Assembly (NCBI GenBank): GCA_965153455.1
Contig: OZ234503.1
Span: 7,904,157 to 7,968,156 of the forward strand
Direction of reading: 5' to 3'
From: Sphagnum compactum
Lineage: Eukaryota > Bryophyta > Sphagnopsida > Sphagnales
Length of the DNA: 64,000 bases
A model generated the notes under the pieces. That model was not told where the DNA came from. It searched no databases and saw only the letters and a list, made by a program, of their open reading frames with translations. Shown piece by piece: positions 23,001 to 34,400 of the stretch; the stretch's first letter is position 1, and every line of letters starts with the position of its first letter. Position numbers and translations under genes: made by a program.

Positions 23001-24747
23001 AACAAACATTGCCCAATCTGACTAAAAGCATATGAATCCAAACCAAAAGGAATTACTGCTCCTCAATTCAATCAAGAACTGACAAAGGGTAGACAAAAAA
23101 TAGTAGACTGGCACTTGATAGAAAACAATCACTGTACTTACTTTTTTCTTCACAATTTTCACCATCTCATGCAGCACATCTTTCTCTGCAATTTGCTGAT
23201 GAACACTATCACCACAATTTTTCACAAGAGTTTCAAAAACCTGCAGCCAAAGCAACCCATTCTGAGTGTGGTAGAAAGGGTGCATTCTCAGCATTCCAAA
23301 TTGCAGGAAAACCCTAAGCAGTGTACCACATGCATGCATGCAACCAGAAACTGCAAAAACACAACCCAATAGGTTTCTGGCAGCTAAACCCTGGTTTACT
23401 GTCTCCTCACATTTGAAATTGACACTTACAGTGAGTGCAAGAATCTGAATTGCAGCATTCTTATTTGTGATCCGCTTCTTGAGTTGTTTGATGACATCCT
23501 TCGCTTGCCTGCAATCATTAAACTGAAATTCATCACTTCCACCCTGGGGAAGAGAGGTGAAAAGATAATCAACTGCTGGAGAGTGTCCAACACTGCCATC
23601 ACATCCCTGATGAAAGGTTGGCCATAAAAAATATCTTCACAAGTACCAACAAGTTCTCCACAACACCCAGCAGCAACATGAGGACTCCACCATCATGCTG
23701 GCTAGTTCAACAAACATAAAAGAGAAGGAGACAACCAATGAAACCAAGGAGGAAAGGGTGGGGACACAAAAGAATAAAAACCTAAAAGAAAAACAGGAAG
23801 CGAAGATGAGAAACAAATCAGAGAAGTTTGGGAGCTTGATCATTGAGGACACAGTGGGGCTTTGAAAGGGTTTGCTGAAAACAAAAAACCAGCAAACAAA
23901 TAGCTCTCCTGGTGGAGTTTTGCTGAAACCAGCATTGATGGGTGTATCTAATTGCACACCGTTACAAAGCTTGGGTCATCAATTGGGCATGAGATAACAC
24001 ACACATCAGCAGTTCCGAATAAGATATATCACCACCATGGCATTGAGAACTGGAGCATGCAAGTTTGTATATCACTGGCTGGATGTGGAACTTTTGTAGG
24101 TTTTCTGTTTGGCTTTTGTGCAATCTCTTGTGCTTCAAAGTGAAGCAAAATAATCCCATTTTCAGTACCCTTACAACCAACTCGTGATAGCAAATACCCA
24201 TCGACACCCCCATCAACAAGCAACCTAAGCATGACCCATTCTTTCAAGAACGCGGTATTGACAATCCTTAACATCCACACCCACCGATCACCACTACCAC
24301 GCCTGCCCTCAAGGGATTCCAACAGAGGTACGCTACTGTGTGCCTCCGATTCCTCGGAAAAAAAACACTACATTCAAAAACCCAATTGCCTTTCTTCACA
24401 GGCTCAGAAGCTGGAGAAGCTGAGACAGTTCATTGACTACTTCCTTCAGAAACAAGGAGCCACAAGCTACACAAACCCGTGATGCGATCCAAAATCCCCC
24501 AAAAGTTGAAGAAGGAAGGTTCAAGTATCCACTGCAGGGTATGGGAAGTGGGATTTCTGAAAACCACAGAAGAAAAGGACAGAGAACAAACACACTCATC
24601 CCCAGATGAGAAAGGAAAACGAAAAGAAGGAGCAGAAAATAACCCAGGATCATTGTTGATCATGTCACAGATGTCGAGATTCAGAGCCCAGTCAGGCCCG
24701 AGCAGCAAGTCATTCGTGGCCCGCTCCACCAAGCTCGCTGCTGTCAT
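20011..24747 (-). CDS. TOL: TOM1-like (TOL) VHS-GAT domain protein, 9 exons
   Basis: Exons: 24747-24644, 23508-23430, 23240-23142, 22933-22820, 22376-22204, 21903-21822, 21575-21490, 21382-21203, 20974-20011. They join in phase to 1,881 nt (626 aa). The VHS domain covers residues ~1-140: it begins [15 protein letters not shown], then [44 protein letters not shown], and [15 protein letters not shown] with the [12 protein letters not shown] end. The GAT domain (~185-280) contains [27 protein letters not shown] and [16 protein letters not shown]. An acidic [16 protein letters not shown] segment (~291-306) precedes a long Gln/Ser/Pro-rich tail encoded by one 964-nt exon. That tail holds [11 protein letters not shown], a possible clathrin-binding box, and a run of glutamines. 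TOL proteins bind ubiquitinated cargo and pass it to ESCRT-I, acting in place of ESCRT-0 in plants. Intron 1 is over 1.1 kb. I do not assign a paralogue number. Confidence 0.95.
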
Positions 24748-25484
24748 GTTGCTCCGCTACTCTTGATGCACCAAAATTTGCACCCAAAAGAACCCCCCCA
24801 AAAAAAAATCTCTCCTCAAATTCCTCCTCTCCGCTCCCACTCGCTACTCGCTTCTCACAATCTCCCGAGCTCTTGCCAAGTCGCCGCAAACACCGACTCC
24901 CACGCTCGCAGACGCTCTCTCTCTCACACACACACACACACTCTCTCTCTCTCTCTCTCTCTTCCTTCTCTCTCGCGACTCGCCGACCAGAGGACGGCGC
25001 CGTCTCGAATTGCCGACCAGCAGATGGTACCGTCACTTCGGAAAGCGACAGGGAACGTTCGTGAGGGAACTTTCTGAGGAGGAACAAAGGGGGAACGAAG
25101 GGGAACGTGATTGCCCAAACGCGTGGACAACACACTCCGTACAGGATAAGAGTACTACGTACATACTGATTACATCCTTTCCCGTGGGGGAACGATTGGG
25201 GAGGGGTGGGGAACTTTTGTGCGCTCTCTGTTCCCCTCAACGTTTGACTCAAGCATTCAACCCTGATTCCCTTACTCATGAGCTGAAGGAAAAAAGCTTC
25301 ATGGGATTTTCAAAATTAAATAGTTAATTAATTTCTTTTCTTTAATTTTTATTTTTAAAAAATTCTCCCCCTAGGCTACATCTACACTAAAATTAGGGTG
25401 ACTTGTTAAAATTATCATAAACCCTTAACCATATAATTAAAATGCCTAATAATCCAATAATCAAAAGTCTAATCCATTTTAAAG
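24748..25484. promoter_or_regulatory. TOL 5' flank
   Basis: 24914-24964 is a compound (CT)n/(CA)n/(CT)n microsatellite within the probable 5' UTR. 25020-25215 is CpG-rich with repeated GGGAAC motifs (for example GGGAACGAAGGGGAACGTG). No transcription start was assigned. Confidence 0.4.
24914..24964. repeat. Compound (CT)n(CA)n(CT)n microsatellite
   Basis: A pure dinucleotide run directly upstream of the TOL start codon on the transcribed side. Confidence 0.95.
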
Positions 25485-26000
25485 GAAAAGTCATCTGACC
25501 CACCATATATATATAACACTCAAAATTCTTTTTAAAAAATTTACTTTAAAAAAATCTTGTTATATGAATCTGTAAAATAATAAAAATAATTACCAAGGTT
25601 TTATGGTATCTAAGTATTATGGAATAATATCAACCCCCTCCCCCCATGCATGCATGTTCTGACATGAATGTGAAAAGGGCCTACACGTGGATGGATGGAT
25701 GAATGAATACTTGCAGCTTCATCTGATGAAAGTGGTATATCAAAAAAGTCAGGTCCCATGCACACTACACGTATATACCATAATTATTTTCATGAATTTA
25801 TGTGCGCTTTTGCAATAGATTTTTTTTTTTAAAAAAAACTGCCCAACATACCCTGTAAGCCAATGGGTGATGTCCAAAAAAAAAAAGTTAATTCTAAAAG
25901 TACACTAGTACCTGCTGACAAGAAAAAAATTTCATGATTGATATACCTGCCCGAAGCTTGTCCTTTATCTCCATCTGGATGACAGTGTAAATAGGGTTTT
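25485..26000. repeat. Local segmental duplication, copy A
   Basis: Shares ordered blocks with 26677-27520: AAAAGTCATCTGAC, TACCAAGGTT..ATGGTATCTAAGTATTATGG, CATGTTCTGACATGAAT, GGATGGAT..CTTCATSTGATG, GCCCAACATACCCT, CCAATGGGTGATGTC, CATGATTGATATACCTGCCC and a final GGGTTTT. Copy A has only one unit of the internal repeat that is triplicated in copy B. Confidence 0.85.
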
Positions 26001-26111
26001 GTAAATTGGGTAAATTAAACCTAAACTAATTAAATCCATAAACCCTAAATTAAACCTAAAACTTGGGTTGCTCTTCATTGCCACCCAGTTAGCCTAATAG
26101 TCACCCACTTA

Positions 26112-26399
26112 GAGCATCTCCAGCGGTGCTCTGTATGCAACCCTTGCAAAAATATTTTTCACATCCAAGTTCAGTTATTTACTTTTTTTTGGCAACCCGT
26201 AAAATTGAAACCGGAACAGCAAATAGGTGGGGTGACTACTACCAATCATTATGATCGGCCAATCAGAAACACTGAGCAGCAGTCAGGTCACATTTATTAC
26301 ACTCTTTTGTGCAGGTGCACAGAGTTGCAGCAGTGCTAAAACTACCATCCAATTTTACTGAGCAGGAGGATCACATACGGAGCACTGCTGGAGATGTTC
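26112..26399. mobile_element. Tourist-like MITE, 288 bp, TTA target duplication
   Basis: The left end GAGCATCTCCAGCGGTGCTC and the right end (minus reading GAACATCTCCAGCAGTGCTC) match over about 26 bp with three mismatches. TTA occurs at 26109-26111 and 26400-26402. The GAGCATCTCCA terminus is the classic plant Tourist/PIF-Harbinger end. Non-coding. Confidence 0.93.
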
Positions 26400-26676
26400 T
26401 TAGCCTATTACCCCCCCCATAAATGTGACATACATCCCACATTATAAGCTGAAGAAATTTTTTAGTGTGAGTTTGCTTGTTGGGTCAAGAGGCAAATGGA
26501 AAAGGCATTTCCATCCTTGATGCTTAACCTATCTAGTTAGCTCGGAGTTGAGAGTCTCCTCTTTCCTTGATATAGATAGAGTCTTGAAGAGGGGAGGAGG
26601 GGGATTTTCTTAGAATGTTGGGCTTGGATTTGGTGGGGGGAAGAAAAGGTCCTCTTCTCATTGATTTCAAGCAAAG

Positions 26677-27520
26677 AAAAAGTCATCTGACTATATTAGA
26701 CTCAAATCCTTAAAATTTTATAAACAATGTTGTTCTATAATGTCTAAAATAGAACATACCAAGGTTCATGGTATCTAAGTATTATGGAATAATACCCCCC
26801 AACCTGCCGCCCCGTCCTGCCAACCTCCTCTCATCTCATTCACAAAACACATCCATCCATGTTCTGACATGAATTGTGAAAAGGCATCCATACGGATGGA
26901 TACTGTAGCTTCATGTGATGAAATCAGTATTACTGTTTGTTTTTTTTTTCCATTTTCAATCTCAAAGTTAAGGCAAAAATCAACAAAGAAAAATTTTACA
27001 AAATTAATTCAATTTATACTAGGAAAAAATCCAATATTTCCCCAATTTCTTTGTCAAAAAATGGCGATACATATATGATAATTCTTTTCAAGAGTTTATT
27101 TGCACTTTCCCAAATACCTATTAAGGAGGCATTTTTATTTTTTTAAGTGCCCAACATACCCTAATATATGATAATTATTTTCAAGAGTTTATTTGCAATT
27201 TCCCAAATACCTATTAAGGAGGCTTTTTTTTTTTAAGTGCCCAACATACCCTAATATATGATAATTATTTTCAAGAGTTTATTTGCACTTTCCCAATACC
27301 TATTAAGGAGGGATTTTATTTTTTAAGTGCCCAACATACCCTAATATACCCAATGGGTGATGTCAAAAGAAAATTCTCTCAGGGACATAGTACCTGACAA
27401 GTAGTATTTTCCATGATTGATATACCTGCCCAAACCCTTGACCTTAAGTCCTTACCTCCATCTTGTAGGCCCTTAGTGACATTGTAATTTGTAACCAGGG
27501 TTTTACAAATAGGGTAATAT
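26677..27520. repeat. Local segmental duplication, copy B
   Basis: Longer sister of 25485-26000, in the same orientation, expanded by a three-unit tandem array at 27071-27346. The MITE at 26112-26399 lies between the two copies and not within either. Confidence 0.85.
27071..27346. repeat. ~91-bp tandem repeat, 3 copies
   Basis: ATATATGATAATT starts at 27071, 27164 and 27254. Each unit continues through CAAGAGTTTATTTGC, CCTATTAAGGAGG and AAGTGCCCAACATACCC. Copies differ by about 5-8%, mostly in the T-run length. Confidence 0.93.
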
Positions 27521-27887
27521 CGCTTGAGGACACGGGACCGTTCCCATGTCCCCCAAAGATGGAGCTGAGGGGCACCTATTTTGGGAACGCCCTCACTCGC
27601 ACTTTGTTAATTTTTAACCAGTGTTGGTCGGGTTTGAGCTTTCAATCGGGTTCAGTTCGAAGAACTAGACCAATGCGTGCACTTGGACCTCGCTTAAAAT
27701 GGGACACAATGGGTCTTAAGGGATTTTTTCAAGGTCTAGGTCATTGGGTTACGTAGGGGCTAGGGTTTGTGGTTTAAATAGAGTTTATAGTTTCTAGGTT
27801 CTAGGGTCCTAAGTCTAAGTTCTAGGGTTCTAAGAATGGCATAGGGATTACTATATAAATGCTAATCTTATTGTTCCAAGTTAAGAT

Positions 27888-28440
27888 AAAGGTCTTAATG
27901 GTCTCTATTCGGTTTGCTACGTTTTGCTTTTAACCAAAAGTGTAAAGTTCTACACTTATTGTTTACAAGTGAAGATACATTAAACTCTCTCTAAATTAAT
28001 ATCCTTGGGACCGGCCGGAAGATATTAGTTTATGGAGGATATTAGTTTACACAAATTATATGGGGGGTAACAAAAATCATTCCGGAACCTGCCAGAGCAG
28101 CATGGAAGGTCATGGAATATTGATAGCTTCTTCCAGCGCATCTAGCTCTGTACTTTCAAAGGTGTTTCCTCTGATTTCATCGTTTTTTTGGTGCCATATG
28201 TATGATGTATTAGTTTATAAAATGTTATGGGACCGGAAAAAATATTGAATATCAGTTTATGGAGAATTATTAGATTAAGTATGAGGCCCGCCACGGGCCT
28301 GTGCCCGCATATTAGTTTAGAGAGAATATTAGTTTACACAGTATTAGTTTAGAGAGAGTTTACTGTAAAGGTCCTAATGGTTCTCTAGGCGTTTGGCTAC
28401 ATTTTGCTTTTAACCAAAAATGTAGAGTTCTAGACTATGA
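27888..28440. repeat. ~70-bp direct repeats flanking a MITE
   Basis: 27888-27958 and 28368-28440 are similar: AAAGGTCYTAATGG, TTTGCTACRTTTTGC / TTTGGCTACATTTTGC, TTTTAACCAAAA and GTTCTA. They lie immediately outside the element at 27978-28365. They are much too long to be a target-site duplication of a pogo-type element. Confidence 0.75.
27978..28365. mobile_element. Emigrant/pogo-like MITE, 388 bp, TA target duplication
   Basis: The left end is CATTAAACTCTCTCTAAATT and the right end, on the minus strand, is CAGTAAACTCTCTCTAAACT; these are TIRs with two mismatches in 20. TA lies at 27976-27977 and 28366-28367. The internal sequence repeats TATTAGTTTA several times near both ends. The CAGTAAA..CTCTAAA..TAATA end resembles Arabidopsis Emigrant (pogo/mariner superfamily), which also uses a TA target. 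No transposase is present. Confidence 0.85.
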
Positions 28441-28735
28441 TTGTCACTTTTTTGGTTTTAGTTTTCAATCTTCTATTGTAGTGAATGTTATTGTAGTGTT
28501 GTGCCTTCTCAGCCATACATGTTGTTGGAAAGCATTTGATAGTCTATCCATAGCCTTCATCACCATTGTGAAGGTGCTTCATATTGGTGGAGAAGCCATT
28601 TGATGCTCTTTCAAAATTGATTGGAACTTCAAAATAAAATTTAAAGCCCAAAATTGATCTTCAACTTGGTCCTAGAATTGCCTTTAAAAAGGGTCTAAAA
28701 TCAACCTCACCTTGAACCTAGATCCAATGGTGTAG

Positions 28736-28844
28736 AGTAAGGTTTCATTTATAGGACCTTCCAAGAAGTAAGGCATAATTTTGAGGCCATTAAGTCAAGG
28801 GTTACGTTGAACTTCCCAGAAGGTCCTATAAACGAAACGTTAAC
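28736..28844. mobile_element. Small inverted-repeat element (~110 bp)
   Basis: The left arm AGTAAGGTTTCATTTATAGG continues ACCTTCCAAGAAG; the right arm at 28811-28844 is its near reverse complement (CCTATAAACGAAACGTTAAC). The arms are about 33 bp, around a ~43-bp centre. It could be a tiny MITE or a hairpin from an inverted duplication. No clear target duplication was identified. Confidence 0.6.
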
Positions 28845-28849
28845 TAGTG

Positions 28850-29835
28850 TAAAGTCATGAAAAGATTTTCTTTCTGTCTTTATTTTCTTTCTTTTTTTTA
28901 AGGTTTTTTTAACAATTTCTTTTTGTCTGATCTCTTTTTGCTTTGCAACTTCTTTTTGTGGTATCGCTTTCTTGTTTGTGATTCCTTATTGCATTTTCCC
29001 TCATTGTTTTCATCTTTGTGATTCCTTGTTACATGCGGTTGTCATCACTTTCATCATTGCAGCTTCATCGTTGTTAAGATATTCAATTAAGTTTCATTAT
29101 CTTCGTTTGTTGTTGCATTATTTTGTTGTTTGTTTTGTTTTTGCATCACTTCATTGCTTCTAGAACTTCTAGAAAGGAGTTTCTTGTTTCCTTGCAATTT
29201 CTTTGTTTTTTGTATATCTCCTCCTTGCTTTCCATCACCACTTTCTAAAGTTTCTAAAGAAGAGCTTTTTTTTCCCTTGCAACTTTAATGTTTTCTTACA
29301 TGTTTCCTTCCTACTTTCCATCACTGCTCTCCAAAGCTTCAAGAGAGGAGCTCGTTCTTTGTTTGCGAGTTTTAGCTTTTGATTTGCGTTTTTGTTGATA
29401 ATAGATCAATTGATTTCTTCAAGTTTGTTTACATCATTGTGCTTCTTCTTTTTCAAGGAAGTTTTTCATTTTTTACTTTACATTTGTCTTCATTCCTTTG
29501 TTTCTATAGTAGCATTTTGTCTTTCCTTTTTTTTATTTTGTTTCTTGTTTCCGATAATTTTTTGTTTCTATGTTTTTTGTAGTGGTTTCCAAGTTTCACA
29601 TTTTCCATTTTTGTATTTTGTATTTTATTAATGTTTTCTTTTTTGTAGCTTATTTTTTGCCATTATTGGTGCATCTCCAAATATTGTTGCATTATTCTTT
29701 ATGTTTTCACATTGAGGTTTCTTAATTTTTTTTTCTCCTTTTCATTTTGTTCTCTTTTTATTCATTCCATTTTTATTTCTTGTTTCACCATGTTTTTGGT
29801 CAATGAACTAGCTTTGAAAAAAACATCGTGTTCAT
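28850..29835. repeat. T/C-rich low-complexity region with ~87-bp repeat
   Basis: Plus-strand pyrimidine-rich sequence. At 29150-29375 a unit of about 84-90 bp is repeated 2.5 times (AAAGGAGTTTCTTG, GAAGAGCTTTTTTTT and AGAGGAGCTCGTTC in register, each followed by CTTGCAA-like and TTTCCATCAC-like text). The 29379-29631 open frames are Phe/Leu/Ser runs from this composition and not genes. Confidence 0.6.
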
Positions 29836-31484
29836 GTTCTAGATTATTCCATTGATGTTTCCATGGATTCTTTGTTAGGTTTGTCTAATTTGGTAATAAC
29901 TAATAGTCAATCAGTTAATCTTCAAACTTTTAATTATGTATGTTTACATTCTTTTGATTCTTTGGGTTTGCTATTTTTACATTAGCTCTTGTAACTCCTA
30001 GTCCTCATTTTGTTTCTAATGATGATGATATGTGGGTTCGTGATGCTTTCAAATTGACTATGGGATCACCAAATGGTGTTGAATCTATGGGATCTCCTAA
30101 TGGTGTTAATCTTTGTGTTGAACCTTATCTCACTTTGTTTGAAAGTTTCTATATCCCTTCCATTGTATTTGGTGTTGAAGACTTTGATGTTTCTAGTCAT
30201 TTTGACCCTATCTTTTCAAAGCCTCAAGTAATTCCTCCTCTATTGCATTTTGAATTTGTTCCTCCTTTGCTGCATTCTGAATTTGTCCTTCTTTTGCTGC
30301 ATTTTTAATCTATTGTTGTTGGCAGCAATGTTGTTGATCATGATGATGTTGTTTCTACTAATTTTTTTGGTGATGTTTCACTAAAATCCTAATTTGTGGA
30401 TATCATTGAAAAAGAGCTTCAAAATATCAATAAGGGTAGTAGATGTGCAAGCAAACAATCTGAAATGTGGGCTAGAAATGCCTTTGATGAATGGCATGAA
30501 TTTTTGGGTTTTAACATAATCAAATTTATTGCAGATCTTTCAAAAGATGAAAAATTTGTCATGGTTTTGGATGATATGGTGGCCATGTTCATTCTTCAAG
30601 TTACAAAAAAGGACGATGGTCTATACCCTCTAATGAGGTATGTAATCTTGATTTTTTTGTTTGAATTTTTTTTTCCAAATTTTTTATAGTGAATTTTAGT
30701 GTTTTATTTCAATTGTTTAATAGGTTATAAATATTTCACCAGGTTTTGATTAGGGTGCTTGACTGATTTTTTAAATTATTTTTCATTATGTGTGCAACAT
30801 TCGAACTTTGATCAAAGTCGTCAACAGGTTGATTAAATAAAGACAAGAATAACATGTTGTTGAATCTAGTAAAGCTCCTTCGATGCCTTTCAACATTTTT
30901 ATTAATGTCCGCTTTCATCACATGAAGTTGGTTAGTGATGAAGTAGCTTTGTGCTTCTAGTATTAGTCTCAGTAAAGTCATCAAGAAATACGATGTTTTG
31001 ACTATTGATGAAAAGAAGAAGATGTTGCAATAAGATATTTGTTAGTCAATTACACCTACATAGCTTAATTTTTGTTTAAGATATATCTGTATATGAAACT
31101 TTTTCATTTGTGGTTGTCAGGAACTCCATGATGTTGATTTTCATGAGTTTAGTGTTGTGGAATTATCTACTAGTTTTGTCTTTAGATTCTTTCAAGGGTC
31201 TCTAAGAATTGAAAGCTAGACATCACACGATGTTTTACTAATAGGCATTGCCCTCCAATTGATTGCCCATTTTTGACACTTTTCAAGAAATGTTGAAACA
31301 ACAACCTGTTGATTGCCCTATTGATAAGTTTTGTCCACACCCTATGTTCCTCCATGCTAAGTCAATGTGGAAATATTTTGATGATGCATGGTTTACCACT
31401 CCACCAATGGATTGGAAACAATTACGTCTCATTGTTGATAAGTTGATGTTGGCCTTTCTTCATTTGAAAGATAGTGACGTTTAA
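29836..31484 (+). pseudogene. Decayed gene with a tyrosine-recombinase-like (KCTD1/QRICH1-type) segment
   Basis: 30396-30637 reads SKQSEMWARNAFDEWHEFLG, then FIADLSKDEKF.MVLDDMVAMF and TKKDDGLYPLM, and stops at a canonical donor (ATGAG|GTATGT). Downstream, 30884-30960 reads PFNIFINVRFHHMKLVSDE. After a frame change, 30955-31035 reads SKVIKKYDVLTIDEKKKML. Order and spacing fit the crypton/DUF3504-like domain found in KCTD1-, ZMYM- and QRICH1-type proteins and in their transposon relatives: a basic helix followed by W..xxF.xW, then FYxxxxKKDGxxYPxxTL, then a later FxxxxxxxDxxM segment. The frame change and several stops make it non-functional. Upstream open frames (29836-29983 and 30030-30308, VSMDSLLGLSNL and SIVFGVEDFDVSSHFDP) and the downstream frame 31263-31484 may be parts of the same relic. 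Family assignment is from memory of the motif pattern. Confidence 0.42.
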
Positions 31485-34400
31485 CAAAACCGGGAGTTTG
31501 GTGTCAGAATTACTCACATGGAACAAGCACTCATTCGTCATGAATACAACATGGAAGTAACTAGCCATAGATATCCAATTTCTTATGAAAAATAATATTT
31601 TCACTATGAAAACAGGGGTGTTTTGCAACTGGCCTTGCAACTCAATTTTTGAATTGCAATGACCACTTGTACTCACCATATTTTTATGTTATGAGTGTTA
31701 TTGGATAAGTTGCATAAGTTGTAGAATTGCAATTCAATATATATATGGTGTAACTCATTGCAAAGGTGAAAGCATGGTTAGGTGGCTCAAAAGTGGCGTT
31801 TGAAAATCCATAATTTAACACTATCAACTTTTTTTGCAGTTTTAACAATTATCAAACCATAAATCCTATAATTATTTTGTATGCTTTTAATAATGAATAT
31901 TAATAAAGCCAACTTAAAAATATCCCTAAACATGTGATTGATAAAAAAATTCATGCAAAAAATTAAATTTTTTTAATGTGAAATGAACTTTCAAAGCTAA
32001 AAATTACAATAATCATGTCATTTAAATCTTCTTAAAATTAAAAATAGATATATTCGGAAAGTTTCAACACATTTCATTAATATATTTTTCATTTGATGAT
32101 GCTTTATTTTTTAATTTTTATTTCGACACTACTTTAACATATTTTTTGAGTTCACATTTTTCATTTTTTTGTGTGACAAACGTAGTGTTGTCATTTCAAA
32201 AGTCCATTATGAATCCATAATCTTCTAAGAATTCATCCGATTTTTTATGATGATTGTCATTAAAGTTTATGACAACATGGATAATTAGAAAATTGACAAT
32301 GTTAATTTTGAATATGGCTTTAAATTTTACATTTGTATGTAATTTAGAAAATTACACATGTAACAGTCTAAACTATCGAACTATTCATTCTTTCAACCGC
32401 AACTCAATTGCAAGTATGTTGAAACCACTCATTTTCAATTACTATGCAACTCCATTATAACTACAACCATAATGTCATGCTTACATGGGTACTTTTCCTC
32501 CATCCATTAAAATTTGACACATGGCACTATGAAAATTTTTGGATTAAAATTTTCTTAAAATATTGATCCATCATCTGTTATGATTGTTAATGGTATAAAA
32601 TTAGGACACATGGCATAATAAAAATTGCCACATGGAATATTAATTAAAATTTGAAAAAAATAAAAATAAAAATCCATCTTAATAGCTAGGTAGGTTGATA
32701 CATAGCCATAGGTAGGTATGTTGGTAGGTCTTAAAACCTACATACTTATGTTACATACCTATTTACTTACCTACCTACATATGTAGGTAGAAAAATAGGA
32801 CCTACTTAAGTAAGTAAGTAGGCAAGTAGATAGGAAAATATAAGACTAGATGAATTAAAAAATAATTTTATAAATGTATCATTTTATTTTATGTTTTACC
32901 TTTAAGGTTAAGTTTTTTCGAACTCATCCCAAAATGGCATGTGTATTTTAGTGTGAAAACATAATAGAACACACCTTTTTTATATAATTTGTGACATCTG
33001 ATTCAAAGACAAAACATATGGGTTAAATATTTTAATTGTCTTTTGGTTACGAATTGAGTTGCAACAACATAAAGATTTTCCTAAATGTTTTATGTTTGTT
33101 TTGTTAACCCCATTTTTCAATATGTACGTGGTAATCGATTGTTACCAACTAGTAACAATGAGGCAACATGATTTTGAAACTTAGTTTAATTATTATTGGA
33201 TAACAAGACCTTAAAGTTAATCGGTTTATTAAAATAATTAATAACATGTGTTATAGTAATTGGTGGATTAATTGAATTAGTAACTAGTCTTTTGTAATAA
33301 CTAGTTGTTAATAATAAAAGGTTGTTTTGAACCTATGGCCAGTAGTTTGATAAGTTTAGTATTGTTATAGTTTAATAAGTTGAGTTTGATGACTATTCAA
33401 TCAGCTAGTGACTATTTAACTAAAACCAACTTTATGTTTGGTGTAAATAGGATTAAAGGATAATGAGAAACTACTTATTTATGTTATTTCTTCTTCATTA
33501 TTTGAAATCACTTATTTACTTTTATTTTTGGTTTATAAACATATTTTGGACTTTGAAATTTTATTGTCAACTTGACATAGAAGATTGATTTTTTTATTTT
33601 ATTTTTTCATTTATGAGGAAAATCGATATCTTTGTTTCTTTTATTTCCACAATATACATATTTGAATAATCTCACATGTTGATATTATTTAAACCAAAAT
33701 TGAAAAACCAAGAAGAGAAAAATTTCTTAATTTAAGAAGAATATAAAAAACCCTTAACAAATTTTCATTATGCAAGTTGTACAATAAAATTAGTAAATTA
33801 TCTTATATTTATATGTGTGAAATAATTATCCAATACTTAATTATCTGAAATAATGATTGAAATTAATCAATTTATTTTAGATAATTAATTATTTAAATTC
33901 ATATAGTAAATCATTTATTATCTAATTTTTTAAAAAAATTATTGATTATTTGAGCTAACTAACAAGCTAATTATTTGAATCAAATTGATTTATAATTCAT
34001 ATCAATAGTTAATTATTCAGTTAGTAATTAGTTCATAATAACTTATAAATTAATATTTAATTTATATTTAATATCTAGTAAGTTATTGACCAACAATTCA
34101 TTACTAAAAAATAAATATTAATTTGGGTAAGAAAACATCAAGATATAAATAGACATATCCACATGTACACTCGAATTGAATTTTTAATATAATATACACA
34201 TTGTTTTTAGCTTCACATTTAAATGAATTACATGTATCCAAATGATTAATGATCCAGTAATTATTGATGAGATAATAATTATTTTTATTATTATTTGATG
34301 AATTTGTTTTTTAATACATCCATATTATTCAATTTAATTCCCATAATGAATTCCTTCATTCATTTAGAATTAATTATTTGTATTACACTTATTTATTTAG

